A stretch of 64,000 nucleotides of DNA from Mycobacterium sp. 1100029.7 (GTDB lineage: Bacteria > Actinomycetota > Actinomycetes > Mycobacteriales > Mycobacteriaceae). Both the position numbers and the translations under genes were made by a program. The first letter of the stretch is position 1. Every line of letters begins with the position of its first letter. Shown in pieces: positions 17,597 to 26,664 of this stretch. The DNA is taken from assembly GCF_001665235.1 (NCBI RefSeq), contig NZ_LZSC01000041.1, positions 1-64,000 on the forward strand. Reading direction: 5' to 3'. A model generated the notes under the pieces. The model made no database searches, had not been told where the DNA came from, and was given only the letters and a program-made list of their open reading frames with translations.

Positions 17597-18466
17597 CTAC
17601 ACCGTCAGAGCGAAGTTCGGGTTGACGCCGTAAAGCGCCAACGCGGCGGACAACACCACAACCTGCACCGAGACCAGTGAGAAGCGCATCGAGCGCCCCA
17701 CGGCCTCGCCGACGCCGACGGGGCCGCCACCGGCGTTGAAGCCGTAGAAGCAGTGCGTGATCATCACGACGGCGGTGATCAAGATGGCTTCCACGAATGA
17801 CCAGAACACGTCGTCGGGGCGCAGGAACGTGCGGAAGTAGTGGTCGTAGGTGCCGTTGGACTGCCCGTAGATCACGGTCGTGGTGATCTGCGGCGACAGG
17901 AAAGTCATGATGATGGCCATGGAGTAGATCGGGATGATCACGACCAGGCCGGCCATGATCCGGGTGGTCGCCAGGAACGAGATCGACTTGATGCCCATCA
18001 CTTCCAGGGCGTCAATCTCTTCGCTGATCCGCATGGCGCCGAGCTCGGCGGTGGCACCCGCGCCGACCGTGGCGGCCATTGCGATGCCGGTGACGACGGG
18101 AGCGGCGATGCGCACGTTGATCAGGGCGGCGAAGAATCCGGTGAACGCCTCGACACCGATGTTGCCCAGGGACGCGAAACCTTGGATGGCGACCAGGGAG
18201 CTACCGGACAGCGTCACGAAGCCGACGATCGCGACGGTGCCGCCGATGACGGCCATCGCGCCGGTGCCCATCCCGATCTGGGCGATCAGCCGCAACGTTT
18301 CCTTGCGGTAGTTGCGCAGCGCGTGCGGGATGTGGCCGAGCGCCACCGCCCCGAACCACGCCATCCGGCCGATGTCGTCGAGGCCCCGGCCCGCGGCGCC
18401 GCCGTAGCGGTTGAGGTTCTCGGCGGCCCGTGGGAAGCGGGCCCGCAGAACGGCGACGTTGGTCAT
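17597..18466 (-). CDS. yrbE1B: YrbE-type ABC permease (MlaE family) YrbE1B
   Basis: A 289-residue MlaE-family permease with about five to six helices and the family EEIDALEVMGI motif near residue 155, the coupling-helix signature that contacts an MceG/Mkl ATPase encoded elsewhere. MTNVAVLRARFP is taken as start at 18466: it leaves a 1-base gap after yrbE1A and gives the family's usual length. With YrbE1A it forms the membrane channel for Mce1. Confidence 0.92.
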   Translation of the reverse strand: MTNVAVLRARFPRAAENLNRYGGAAGRGLDDIGRMAWFGAVALGHIPHALRNYRKETLRLIAQIGMGTGAMAVIGGTVAIVGFVTLSGSSLVAIQGFASLGNIGVEAFTGFFAALINVRIAAPVVTGIAMAATVGAGATAELGAMRISEEIDALEVMGIKSISFLATTRIMAGLVVIIPIYSMAIIMTFLSPQITTTVIYGQSNGTYDHYFRTFLRPDDVFWSFVEAILITAVVMITHCFYGFNAGGGPVGVGEAVGRSMRFSLVSVQVVVLSAALALYGVNPNFALTV

Positions 18467-18467
18467 G

Positions 18468-19283
18468 TCAGCGTCCCGTCCCGAATCGCACACCGATCGT
18501 CGTCAGCACGACATTCACCGCGTACAGCGCGACCACGCAGAGCACGACGGTCTCGTTGACGGCGGTGCCCAGGCCCTTGGAGCCGCCGCGCACGGTCAGG
18601 CCGCGGAAGCAGCCGACCAGGCCGGCGATCAGGCCGAAGATGGCGGCCTTGACGGTGGCGATCACGACCTCGGGCAGGCCGGTGATGGTGGTCAGGGTGG
18701 CCAGGTAGGCACCGCCGGAGACGTTCTGCAGGTAGACGCCGAAGAGGTAGCCACCGACTAGGCCGACGGTGATGACCAGACCGTTCAGCAATGTGGCGAC
18801 CAGGGTCGCGGCGATCACCCGGGGCACCACCAGCCGGTGGATCGGGTCGATGCCGAGCACCTCCATCGCGTCGATTTCCTCGCGGATGGTGCGCGCACCG
18901 AGGTCGGCGCAGATCGCCGTCGAGCCGGCACCGGCCACCACCAGCACGGTGGTCAGCGGACCGAGCTGGGTGACCGCGCCGATCGCCGCGCCGGCGCCGG
19001 ACAGGTCCGCCGCGCCGAACTGCGCGAGCAGCACGTTGAGGGTGAAGATCAGCAGCACGGTCAGCGGGATCGAGACGAAGACGGTCGGCAGGAACGCCAC
19101 CCGCATGATGAACCAGCACTGCAGGATGAACTCGCGCCACTGGAATGGCCGGCGGAACAACGCCTTGCCGGTCAGCACGCACATCCGGAAGAAGCCACCG
19201 ATCAGGGTCAGCGGCGACTCGAGTTGGTCACGCACGTAGCTGACGAGGTAGGGGCCCCGCGACTTGGTCGGCGTCGAAGTCAC
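18468..19283 (-). CDS. yrbE1A: YrbE-type ABC permease (MlaE family) YrbE1A
   Basis: A 271-residue MlaE-family permease. The EEIDAMEVLGIDP motif near residue 138 is the ATPase-coupling signature, and about five helices are visible. It is the first gene after the fadD5 spacer. The ATPase partner is not in this window, as usual in mycobacteria where one MceG serves several mce operons. Confidence 0.92.
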   Translation of the reverse strand: MTSTPTKSRGPYLVSYVRDQLESPLTLIGGFFRMCVLTGKALFRRPFQWREFILQCWFIMRVAFLPTVFVSIPLTVLLIFTLNVLLAQFGAADLSGAGAAIGAVTQLGPLTTVLVVAGAGSTAICADLGARTIREEIDAMEVLGIDPIHRLVVPRVIAATLVATLLNGLVITVGLVGGYLFGVYLQNVSGGAYLATLTTITGLPEVVIATVKAAIFGLIAGLVGCFRGLTVRGGSKGLGTAVNETVVLCVVALYAVNVVLTTIGVRFGTGR

Positions 19284-19560
19284 CGTTGCCCCCTCACGCC
19301 GGCACCGCGCGTTTCACCGCGCAGCGAATCGTCTCGCAAGCCTGTCCCCCTCGCCGCTGCGCGGCTGGGTGCGTCCCCACCCCACGCTGCCGGGCGGCTG
19401 GGGGCAACCCCTCCAGCCCGGACCCCACATGTGTGACCACTGACTCCCTACTGGCAAGTAGTAACGGAGACCACAGGAATGTACCCGATGGCCAAGCACG
19501 TGTGAACTGCATCTGCACAATTAACCCTTCGTCAACGGCGGGCAAACGTTACAGTATCGA
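19284..19560. promoter_or_regulatory. fadD5-yrbE1A spacer, candidate internal promoter
   Basis: A 277-base gap inside the otherwise overlapping operon with no credible ORF. In M. tuberculosis the corresponding spacer is reported to hold an intergenic promoter for yrbE1A onward. Here I see an AT-richer half close to fadD5 (about 19480-19560) but cannot name convincing -35/-10 boxes. The call rests mainly on the homologous position. Confidence 0.4.
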
Positions 19561-21219
19561 TCAGCTTTCCTCTCTCGGCGTCAAATCCCTTGCAGTACCT
19601 TCATTTTGAGCTGTGTCGGCGTTCCCGTAGCGAATCCGTAGCTCAGTCTTGAGCACCTTGCCTGCCGGGTTTCGGGGCAACGCGTCGACGATCTCGAACG
19701 CCTTCGGGTGTTTGTAGCGCGCGAGCCGCTCGGTCAGGAAGTCGCCCAGGTCGTCCAGTCGCGGTCCGTCGGGAGTGATCGCCGCGACGGCGATCGGGAC
19801 CTCGCCCCACTTCTCGTCGGATCGCCCGATGACCGCGACTTCGACGATGCCGGGGTGACCTGCCAGGACGTTCTCCACTTCGGCGCAGTAGATGTTCTCG
19901 CCGCCGGAGATGATCATGTCCTTCTTGCGGTCCACCACCCACACGTAACCCTCCTCGTCCATCCGGACGAGGTCACCGGAGTGGAACCAGCCGCCCGCGA
20001 ACGCCTCCGCGGTGGCCTGCGGATTGTTCCAGTAGCCGCTCATCAAAGTCGGTGCGCGATAGACGATTTCGCCAACTTCGCCGATCGGCACGTCGTTCAT
20101 GTTCTCGTCGACCACCCGCGCGGCGACCGTCGGGATCACCTTGCCGACCGACCCGCGCTTACGGATCGCGTCCTCGCCCAGCAACATGCAGGTGACCGGG
20201 GACATCTCGGTCTGACCGAACGCGGCCAGGATCTGCGTGCCGGGAAATGTCGCCGACATCTCCCGCAGCAGCGCGTCCGGCGCGGGGGCGGCACCCCAGG
20301 ACATGATCCGCAGTTTCAGCTCGCGGGGCCGGGCTTGTTGCTCCGCGCAGACCGCTTGCCACTGGGCGGGAACGAGGAAGATGCCGGTCACCTTCTCCGC
20401 TGCCAGCACGTCGAGCAGTTGGCCGGGCTCGAAGGCGCCGAGGGGATAGATGACGGTGGGCAGGCCGAGCAGCAGTCCGCCCAACAGGTTGCCGACGCCG
20501 GCGATGTGGAAGAGCGGGACGCCGATGAAGCCGACGTCGTTATTGATGTCCGCGCCGTTGGTGTAGAGCCCGGTCATCGTCTGACCGGTGAGGTTGGTGT
20601 GGGTGAGCACCGCGCCCTTGGGTCGGCCGGTGGTTCCCGAGGTGTACATGATCAGGGCCGGCGAATCGTTCGGCACGTCGACCGGCTCGAGTTCCCCGAT
20701 CGGCTCGTCGATCAGGTCTTCGTAGCCCAGCACGTGGTCGTCGGTCGAGCCGCCGGCCACCACGATGGTGCCGAGCAGCGACTGGATGTCGCGGACCGCG
20801 GTGGCCACCGGGGCGAGCACCTCTTCGGTGACCATCACGCGTGCTTCGCAGTCTTCGACCAGGAACCCGATCTCTGACGGGGTGAGGCGGAAGTTCAGCG
20901 GAACCGCGATGGCGCCGAGCATGTTCGTGGCCAGCATCGCCTCGATGAATTCGGGGCGGTTGAGCATCAGGATCATGACCCGGTCTCCGAAGCCGACACC
21001 CCGTCGGCTCAAGGCGCCGGCCAGCGCGCTGACACGACGCTGCAGATCGGCCCACGTCAGCGTTCGCCCCATGAATCGCAGCGCAACGGCCCGCGGCTGC
21101 ATCAACGTGTGCCGCTCGAGCTGGTTGACCCAGTTTTGCCGGCGCGCCAGATACGGCTGCTCTAGAGGGTGTGACGCCTGTGATGCTTGTGCCTGATGGC
21201 TAGCAAGTTGCGCGGTCAA
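19561..21219 (-). CDS. fadD5: Long-chain-fatty-acid-CoA ligase FadD5
   Basis: A 552-residue ANL-family enzyme that adenylates a fatty acid and transfers it to CoA. The P-loop-like YTSGTTGRPKG lies near residue 195, the A5/A8 motifs FHSGDLVRMDEEGYVWVVDRKKDMIISGGENIY near 405-440, and the catalytic lysine motif NPAGKVLKTELR near 520. It heads the mce1 operon, as in M. tuberculosis, where FadD5 activates fatty acids recycled by Mce1. Divergent from mce1R. Confidence 0.92.
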   Translation of the reverse strand: MTAQLASHQAQASQASHPLEQPYLARRQNWVNQLERHTLMQPRAVALRFMGRTLTWADLQRRVSALAGALSRRGVGFGDRVMILMLNRPEFIEAMLATNMLGAIAVPLNFRLTPSEIGFLVEDCEARVMVTEEVLAPVATAVRDIQSLLGTIVVAGGSTDDHVLGYEDLIDEPIGELEPVDVPNDSPALIMYTSGTTGRPKGAVLTHTNLTGQTMTGLYTNGADINNDVGFIGVPLFHIAGVGNLLGGLLLGLPTVIYPLGAFEPGQLLDVLAAEKVTGIFLVPAQWQAVCAEQQARPRELKLRIMSWGAAPAPDALLREMSATFPGTQILAAFGQTEMSPVTCMLLGEDAIRKRGSVGKVIPTVAARVVDENMNDVPIGEVGEIVYRAPTLMSGYWNNPQATAEAFAGGWFHSGDLVRMDEEGYVWVVDRKKDMIISGGENIYCAEVENVLAGHPGIVEVAVIGRSDEKWGEVPIAVAAITPDGPRLDDLGDFLTERLARYKHPKAFEIVDALPRNPAGKVLKTELRIRYGNADTAQNEGTARDLTPREES

Positions 21220-21273
21220 CTAATACCTTCCCTTCACTCGCGCACCGCTTGCGACAGCTTGATATTTGATAAA

Positions 21274-21299
21274 ACATAGTGTTGTCTGGGTCACACTAT
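21274..21299. promoter_or_regulatory. Inverted repeat in the mce1R-fadD5 divergent promoter
   Basis: CATAGTGT and ACACTATG form perfect 8-base arms separated by 10 bases, 55 bases upstream of the fadD5 start and 91 bases upstream of mce1R. Surrounding bases are AT-rich (ATATTTGATAAAAC). It is a good candidate operator for the FadR-type Mce1R. Binding is inferred. Confidence 0.55.
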
Positions 21300-21389
21300 G
21301 GCCTTGCCGCCCTGATGACAAGCCCCGTCCCGACCTGAAAACGCCCTGAAAAAGCCGCCGAAATCGCCCCGAAAGCCCTGGCCACCGAC

Positions 21390-22085
21390 GTGAACGTACC
21401 TCTATCGACACGCTCTTACGGCAGGCGGCGGCAACTGCGCCGGGCGCAGCTGTCAGACGAGGTTGCGGGCCACCTGCGGGCCGCGATCATGTCGGGGAGA
21501 TTGCGTCCGGGAACATTCATCCGCCTCGACGAGACCGCGGCCGAGCTCGGGGTCAGCGTGACGCCCGTGCGTGAGGCGCTGCTGAAGCTGCGCGGTGAGG
21601 GCATGGTGCAGCTGGAGCCGCATCGCGGCCACGTCGTGTTGCCGTTGACCCGCCAGGACATCGACGACATCTTCTGGCTGCAGGCGACCATCGCCAGGGA
21701 ACTGGCCGAAGCGGCCACCGACCACATCACCGAGGCCGAGATCGACGAGTTGCAACGCATCAACGAGTCCCTGGAGGCGGCCGTCGGGTCCAGCGATCCC
21801 GACACGATTGCCGGCATCGAGTTCTCGTTCCACCGGGTGTTCAATCAGGCCAGCGGGCGCATCAAGCTCGCCTGGTTCCTGCTCAACGCCGCGCGGTACA
21901 TGCCGGTGCTGGTCTATGCCGGCGATCCGCAATGGGGTGTCGCCGCGGTCGAGAATCACCGGCAGCTGATCGCCGCGTTGCGTCGCCGCGAAGCGCCCGC
22001 GGTGATCGAGCACACGGTGTGGCAGTTCACCGACGCGGCGCGACGGCTGACCGAAATGCTGGACGGCGCCGGGATATTCGACTGA
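21390..22085 (+). CDS. mce1R: GntR/FadR-family regulator Mce1R
   Basis: A 231-residue regulator. The winged HTH covers residues about 18-85 (AAELGVSVTPVREALLKLRGEGMV), followed by an all-helical FCD ligand domain with histidines expected to hold a metal (EFSFHRVFN, VENHRQLI, VIEHTVWQF). It lies divergent from fadD5 exactly as Mce1R does in M. tuberculosis, where it represses the mce1 operon. The GTG start is uncertain; the HTH is complete with this start. Confidence 0.85.
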   Translation: MNVPLSTRSYGRRRQLRRAQLSDEVAGHLRAAIMSGRLRPGTFIRLDETAAELGVSVTPVREALLKLRGEGMVQLEPHRGHVVLPLTRQDIDDIFWLQATIARELAEAATDHITEAEIDELQRINESLEAAVGSSDPDTIAGIEFSFHRVFNQASGRIKLAWFLLNAARYMPVLVYAGDPQWGVAAVENHRQLIAALRRREAPAVIEHTVWQFTDAARRLTEMLDGAGIFD

Positions 22086-22089
22086 CGTC

Positions 22090-22111
22090 GCTATACCGCT
22101 GCTATACCGCT
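22090..22111. repeat. Tandem 11-bp duplication between convergent genes
   Basis: GCTATACCGCT occurs twice in direct succession in the 24-base gap between mce1R and the TB18.5-like gene; the second copy supplies the latter's stop codon. It looks like a small slippage duplication. Confidence 0.7.
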
Positions 22112-22550
22112 AGCTGGTGGCCAGCTGCTCGGCGCGCTGCTTGAGGTTGTCGGCGAGGTGGTCCAGCACGTTGTTCAGCATCTGCTTGACCAGCGGCGCG
22201 GGCACCGGCAGCGACGGTTCGACATCGATGTCCACTGTCAGCAGGCTCGAGGGTCCCATTTCCACGACGCTGAACAGCTGCTCCTGCTTCTTGAACAGCT
22301 CACCCTGCTGCATGACGGTCTGAATCTGGTTCGGGCCGGGGTAGTAGACGGCCTGGATGTAGACACCCTCGAAGCCTTGGTAGGCGGCGTCCAGGCGCAG
22401 CTGGCTGGGCCGGCCGTCGTCGTAGCGCGCGAGCACCCAGCATCCCTTGACTCCGTCACTCCACTCCGGGTATCGCTCGAAGTCGGCGACGATGGCCATG
22501 ACCGCGGCGGCGTTGGTGTCGACCTCGACGGTTTTGCTCAAAACGGGCAT
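22110..22550 (-). CDS. TB18.5: SRPBCC/polyketide-cyclase-like protein (TB18.5 homologue)
   Basis: A 146-residue START/SRPBCC-fold protein with the family's YPEWSDGVKG near residue 26 and a long C-terminal helix (MLNNVLDHLADNLKQRAEQL). The sequence and its place next to mce1R match Rv0164 (TB18.5), a T-cell antigen of M. tuberculosis. Start MPVLSKTVEV at 22550 is supported by the family N-terminus; the longer upstream frame is not protein-like. It probably binds a hydrophobic ligand. No catalytic role is shown. Confidence 0.88.
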   Translation of the reverse strand: MPVLSKTVEVDTNAAAVMAIVADFERYPEWSDGVKGCWVLARYDDGRPSQLRLDAAYQGFEGVYIQAVYYPGPNQIQTVMQQGELFKKQEQLFSVVEMGPSSLLTVDIDVEPSLPVPAPLVKQMLNNVLDHLADNLKQRAEQLATS

Positions 22551-22593
22551 GCGCGAAGCATATCGGGATAAGTGAAAGTCCCAGCGCAGGGCG

Positions 22594-23064
22594 CTATCTC
22601 GGCGAAGCCTCGACGCTGACCGACGACAACAATGACCGGATGGGGTCGGGAATCGGGATGGGTTTGCGGCTGGTTCGGTCGACGTAGACGTGCACCCAGT
22701 GCCCCAGCGCGGTGACGGGGCGTGGCGCACCGTCGCCGGCTTCGAACACCCCGAGACGGTAGGTGACGCTGCTGCGGCCCAGCCGGGTCACGGCTAGGCC
22801 GACCTCGAGATCCTGCGGGAACTGCAGTTCCGAGAAGTAGCGGCAGCCCGACTCGGCCACGACGCCCAGCGCCGGCATGGTGGTGGGGTCGAGCCCGGTG
22901 CCTCGCGTGATGAAGGCATTGATCGCGGTGTCGAAGAGCTGGTAGTACACCGCGTTGTTGAGGTGGCCGAACATGTCGTTGTCGGCCCACCGGGTGCCCA
23001 CCGGCCAGAGCACCGGGAAATCGCTGCTGGTGAGATTCTCCGGCGCCGGCGGGATCGTGACCAT
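22594..23064 (-). CDS. Hotdog-fold acyl-CoA thioesterase (4HBT type)
   Basis: A 156-residue single-hotdog protein. TRWADNDMFGHLNNAVYYQLFDTAINAF near residues 24-50 carries the Asp and Asn-His features of 4-hydroxybenzoyl-CoA-type thioesterases. It matches the position of Rv0163 beside TB18.5. It lies 43 bases upstream of TB18.5 and downstream of the accessory operon, so read-through from that operon is possible. Confidence 0.85.
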   Translation of the reverse strand: MVTIPPAPENLTSSDFPVLWPVGTRWADNDMFGHLNNAVYYQLFDTAINAFITRGTGLDPTTMPALGVVAESGCRYFSELQFPQDLEVGLAVTRLGRSSVTYRLGVFEAGDGAPRPVTALGHWVHVYVDRTSRKPIPIPDPIRSLLSSVSVEASPR

Positions 23065-23092
23065 GCTGGTATTCCAACATGTTCGGGCGTGC

Positions 23093-23123
23093 TGCTTTTC
23101 AATTGCTTTTCAATTGCCTCAAT
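23093..23123. repeat. Short tandem repeat at the island/backbone junction
   Basis: TGCTTTTCAAT occurs twice, then a shortened third unit TGCCTCAAT, at the boundary between the conserved thioesterase gene and the alpha/beta-hydrolase gene. The third unit holds the hydrolase stop codon. It coincides with the left edge of the accessory region. Confidence 0.65.
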
Positions 23124-24036
23124 TGCCGTAGAACGCCCGGGTCAGGGCCTGGCCTTGCAATGTGAACAGCTGCTCGGACACCGACCAGTCGGGCAGCAGT
23201 GAGTCGAAGCCGTGGCAGCTGCGGGGGAACACGTGCAGCTCGGTGCTGACCCCGGCGCGCAGCAGCCGCAGCGCGTACTCGATCGCCTCGTCACGAAACG
23301 GGTCGATCTCCGCGCAGGTGATCAAAGTGGTTGGCACGCCGCCCAATTCGGCCCGACGCGCCGGTACGGTATCCGGTGCTGCGGCCCGATCGCCCAGGTA
23401 GTAGCCCCACATCAGTTGGGCTGCCTCGCTGTCGAAGGCCGGGCTCGCGCGAAACTCCGTTTTCGACGCGGTGGGGCGATCGTCGAGCACCGGTTGATGC
23501 AGCAGCTGGAACAGCACCGGCGGCAGTGTTCCCGCGGCGGCGCGCTGCGCCAGCGACGCGGCCAGGGTGGCACCGGCGCTGCTGCCCGCGACGGCCAGTC
23601 GGGTCACATCGACGTCGAGGTGCGCCGCATGGCCGGCCACCCACGTCAGCGCCGCGATCGCGTCGTCCAGCGCGGCCGGATAGGGATGCTCCGGGGCCAA
23701 CCGGTAGTCGACCGAGACCACCGTGCAGCGGCCGCGGCGGGCGAGTTCGGCGCACTGCCGGTGGTCGGTGTCGAGGTTGCCCAACGCGAATCCGCCCGCG
23801 TGGCAGTAGACGACCACGGGTGCCGGCGATGGTCCACCGCGATAGACGCGCACCGGCACACCGCCGATGTCGTCGTCGCCGACCTGCACTCCGGGCATTT
23901 CGCTCGCGACCTCGCGGCGGCGCTGGTCGAACGGCGCACGCATCAGCGCGATGGCTTCCGGCGTGAACGCCGTCCGGGTGGTCGCGATCGCGCGTAGTAC
24001 GGGATCGAGGCGGTCGGCACCGTCGAGTTCGGTCAT
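23119..24036 (-). CDS. Alpha/beta-hydrolase (HSL-type esterase/lipase)
   Basis: A 305-residue carboxylesterase. CHAGGF near residue 70 is a variant of the HSL oxyanion motif HGGGF; the nucleophile elbow is GSSAG near 145, the acid lies in EIDPFRDE near 245 and the histidine in SCHGFD near 278. MTELDGADR at 24036 is taken as start because it overlaps the monooxygenase stop by 4 bases; upstream residues in this frame are non-coding. It is the last gene of the coupled operon and could open esters or lactones made by the Baeyer-Villiger enzyme. Confidence 0.85.
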   Translation of the reverse strand: MTELDGADRLDPVLRAIATTRTAFTPEAIALMRAPFDQRRREVASEMPGVQVGDDDIGGVPVRVYRGGPSPAPVVVYCHAGGFALGNLDTDHRQCAELARRGRCTVVSVDYRLAPEHPYPAALDDAIAALTWVAGHAAHLDVDVTRLAVAGSSAGATLAASLAQRAAAGTLPPVLFQLLHQPVLDDRPTASKTEFRASPAFDSEAAQLMWGYYLGDRAAAPDTVPARRAELGGVPTTLITCAEIDPFRDEAIEYALRLLRAGVSTELHVFPRSCHGFDSLLPDWSVSEQLFTLQGQALTRAFYGN

Positions 24037-25544
24037 CGAGTCGCCCCGTCTGCAGCACCCGTTCCCACGGCCACGCGCTGCGCCGGGCGGGTGCCGAACA
24101 TGTAGTCGGCGGGCTGGAATCGGCGGGTCATCTCCCAGAAGCTGCGCGCGCTGCGGGGCCATTGCGTCACCACGCGGCCGTTGGGGGCGCGAAAGTAGTT
24201 GCTGCACCGGGTCGTCCACACGGTGCCGACCATCCACCGGTCGATTTTGGCGATGAACTTCGCCAGCGCCGAGGGACGTACCGCGATATAGGTCTTGTTC
24301 TTGCGCCGCAGGTATTTCAGTGCCCGCACGATGTAGCGGGCCTGTGCTTCGAGCATAAAGATCACGCTGTTGGAGCCGACGTTGGTGTTCGGCCCGTACA
24401 GCATGAAGAAGTTCGGGAATCCCGGAACGGCCATGCCGAAATACGCCTGCGCCCCGTCGCTCCACACCTCGCGCAGGCTGGTGCCGCCTTCCCCGGTCAC
24501 GTCGAGCTGTCCGAGATAGTCCGCCGCGGCGTAGCCGGTCGCGCAGACCACGACGTCGACATCACGCTCGGTGCCGTCCTCGGTCACCAGCGATCGGCTG
24601 CGCAGGTATCGGGCCGGGCTGTCCAGTACTTCGACGTTGGGCCGGGTCAGCGCGGGCAGGTAGTCCGAGGAGAACACCAACCGCTTGCAGCCCATCGGGT
24701 GATCCGGGGTGAGCTTGTGACGCAATTGCTGGTCGGCGACGGTCTTTTCGAGCAGTCCCAAGGCGATCGCGGTGAAATCCTGGGTCTTCTCGCTGCCGTG
24801 CTCGATCACCGATATGTTGGCTTCGCTGCGCAGCCAGAGCCGGGTCCGGTACAGCTTCTTGACCAACGGCAGATGAGCGAAGGCCCAGCGTTCCCGTCGG
24901 CTGTAATGCCGGTCGGGCTTGGGCAGGATCCACGTCGGTGAGCGCTGCACCGAATACACCTGACCGGCCACTTTCGCCAGTTCGGGAATCAGCTGCGAGG
25001 CCGTCGATCCGGTGCCCAACACCGCCACCCGCTTACCGTCGAGGTCGACGGAGTGGTCCCAGCGCGACGAGTGCATCACCGTCCCGGTGAACGGCTCCTG
25101 TTCGACGAGTTCGGGATACAGCGGGCGGGTGAACAGCCCGACAGCGGAAACCACCACGTCAAACCGGTGCTGGTCGCCACTGCCGGTGGTCAGACACCAC
25201 TGTTGGGCATGGTCTTCCCAATGCACTGAATGTATTTCGGTGCGCAATTTCAGGTGCGGCCGCAACTTGTACTTGTCGGCGCAGCGTTCGAAGTAGGCGA
25301 GGATCTCCGGCTGCCCGGACCACAGTCGCGACCAGTGTGGGTTGAGGTCGAAGGAGAACGAATACAGGTGCGACTTCACGTCGCAGGCCAGTCCGGGGTA
25401 GGTGTTGATCCGCCAGGTCCCGCCGACGCCGTCCTCACGGTCGAAGATGGTGAAGTCGCCGAACCCGGCGCGCTGCAACAGGATTCCCAGAGCCAAGCCG
25501 CCCGGACCGGCGCCGATGATGCCGACCGACAGCTGCGTCTTCAT
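24033..25544 (-). CDS. Flavin-containing Baeyer-Villiger-type monooxygenase
   Basis: A 503-residue FAD/NADPH monooxygenase. The FAD loop GIIGAGPGGLALG is at residues about 8-20; FTGTVMHSSRW near 160 fits the Baeyer-Villiger fingerprint FxGxxxHxxxW, and the NADPH loop VLGTGSTASQ follows near 178. It converts ketones to esters or lactones in known members. Start MKTQLSV at 25544 gives a 4-base overlap with the SDR. In this operon it probably acts after the P450 and dehydrogenases. Confidence 0.87.
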   Translation of the reverse strand: MKTQLSVGIIGAGPGGLALGILLQRAGFGDFTIFDREDGVGGTWRINTYPGLACDVKSHLYSFSFDLNPHWSRLWSGQPEILAYFERCADKYKLRPHLKLRTEIHSVHWEDHAQQWCLTTGSGDQHRFDVVVSAVGLFTRPLYPELVEQEPFTGTVMHSSRWDHSVDLDGKRVAVLGTGSTASQLIPELAKVAGQVYSVQRSPTWILPKPDRHYSRRERWAFAHLPLVKKLYRTRLWLRSEANISVIEHGSEKTQDFTAIALGLLEKTVADQQLRHKLTPDHPMGCKRLVFSSDYLPALTRPNVEVLDSPARYLRSRSLVTEDGTERDVDVVVCATGYAAADYLGQLDVTGEGGTSLREVWSDGAQAYFGMAVPGFPNFFMLYGPNTNVGSNSVIFMLEAQARYIVRALKYLRRKNKTYIAVRPSALAKFIAKIDRWMVGTVWTTRCSNYFRAPNGRVVTQWPRSARSFWEMTRRFQPADYMFGTRPAQRVAVGTGAADGATR

Positions 25545-26269
25545 CGGATTTGCAGGCATTGCCCACCATCGACGACTAATTCCGAACCGGTGATGAATGC
25601 CGCCGCGTCCGAGACCAGAAACGCGACGGCGTCGGCGATTTCGGTGGGCTGACCGAGACGGCCGAACATCGCGGTGGCTGCCAGTCTGCTCTGCGTGGTC
25701 TCGTCGAGCATCGAGGTCGCGATCGGCCCGGGGAACACCGCGTTGACCCTGATGCCCGACGGGCCGAGTTCGGCCGCGGCGGTTTGGGTCAGACCCCGAA
25801 GTGCCCACTTGGACGACCCGTAGGCGCAGTGCGCGGGGAATGGTCGGATCGCTCCGGTGCTACAGATGTTGACGATCGCGGCATTGTCGGCCTGACGCAG
25901 TTGGTCCAGGGCCGCCCGCGTGCCGAGGAAAGCCCCCAGACAGTTGACGCGCCAAGCGTTTTCAAAGTCTTCGGCGGTCTCGTCGGACAGCGCCGCACGA
26001 TGCAGCACTCCGGCGTTGTTGACCAGCGCGGTCAGCCGCCCGAATCGGTTTGCGACCTGTTCGACCGCGGCCTCCCAGTGCGGTTCGCTGGTCACGTCGA
26101 GTTCGACCGCGATCACCCGGTCGTCGCCCAGACCGTCGACCTTCGCAACGACGTCGCCAGTCCGTCGGTCGCAAGCTGCCACGGAATACCCTTGGGCGCG
26201 AAGCTTTGTGGTGATCGCCCACCCTTGGCCGCCGGCCGCTCCGGTGACGAGTGCGACGTGCTGGCTCAT
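25541..26269 (-). CDS. Short-chain dehydrogenase/reductase
   Basis: A 242-residue classical SDR. Cofactor loop TGAAGGQG near residue 9, NNAG near 80, catalytic Ser and the YGSSKWALRG motif near 145 (Tyr-x-x-x-Lys), and a C-terminal ITGSELVVDGG. Start MSQHVALVTG at 26269, in a 4-base overlap with the SnoaL-like gene. It likely oxidises a hydroxyl or reduces a ketone in the pathway encoded by this operon. Confidence 0.87.
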   Translation of the reverse strand: MSQHVALVTGAAGGQGWAITTKLRAQGYSVAACDRRTGDVVAKVDGLGDDRVIAVELDVTSEPHWEAAVEQVANRFGRLTALVNNAGVLHRAALSDETAEDFENAWRVNCLGAFLGTRAALDQLRQADNAAIVNICSTGAIRPFPAHCAYGSSKWALRGLTQTAAAELGPSGIRVNAVFPGPIATSMLDETTQSRLAATAMFGRLGQPTEIADAVAFLVSDAAAFITGSELVVDGGQCLQIR

Positions 26270-26664
26270 GATGACGGAACCTCGGGAGTATCGGAGAGGC
26301 CATGGCTGGTGATGAATTGGCAGCGCCGTCGCGCGAACAGCCAACGGCCGTCGCGGCCGATCAGCTCGTCGTCGTACAGTGCGGGCCGCAGGTGCAGGTC
26401 GCCGGCTCTGACGAACAGTACCTGGGTGCGCGCGGTCGCGGTGTCCTGAGCCGCCTCGATGCGCGAGACACCGGTCAGGTGCAGTCCGCGTGGCGCGTCC
26501 CGAAACATCGTGGCGATACCCGCGTGCCCAACGAAAGCCCGCCCGTAGACCACGAATTCCGCGTCGGCGGTGAACAACTGCACGCAGGCGTCGAAGTCAC
26601 CGCCATCCAGTGCCAGCGCGTAGTCGGCTATCAGTTCGCGAATCGCGGTGTGGCTGTCGGTCAC
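26266..26664 (-). CDS. SnoaL/NTF2-like protein
   Basis: A 132-residue cone-fold protein (IRELIADYALALDGGDFDACVQLFTADAEFVVYG). Such proteins act as hydroxylating-dioxygenase small subunits, ketosteroid-isomerase-like enzymes, dehydratases or hydrolases. Here no definite active-site set can be assigned. It overlaps both neighbours by 4 bases, so it is a committed member of the operon. Confidence 0.75.
   Translation of the reverse strand: MTDSHTAIRELIADYALALDGGDFDACVQLFTADAEFVVYGRAFVGHAGIATMFRDAPRGLHLTGVSRIEAAQDTATARTQVLFVRAGDLHLRPALYDDELIGRDGRWLFARRRCQFITSHGLSDTPEVPSS

Noticed and set aside
19284..19560. Small frames of about 70-107 residues in the fadD5-yrbE1A gap
   Set aside because: Neither composition nor start signals support coding; the gap is better read as a control region.
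22551..22730. N-terminal extension of the TB18.5-like protein
   Set aside because: The 60 extra residues are Arg/Ser-rich shadow sequence of the thioesterase gene; family members start MPVLSK.
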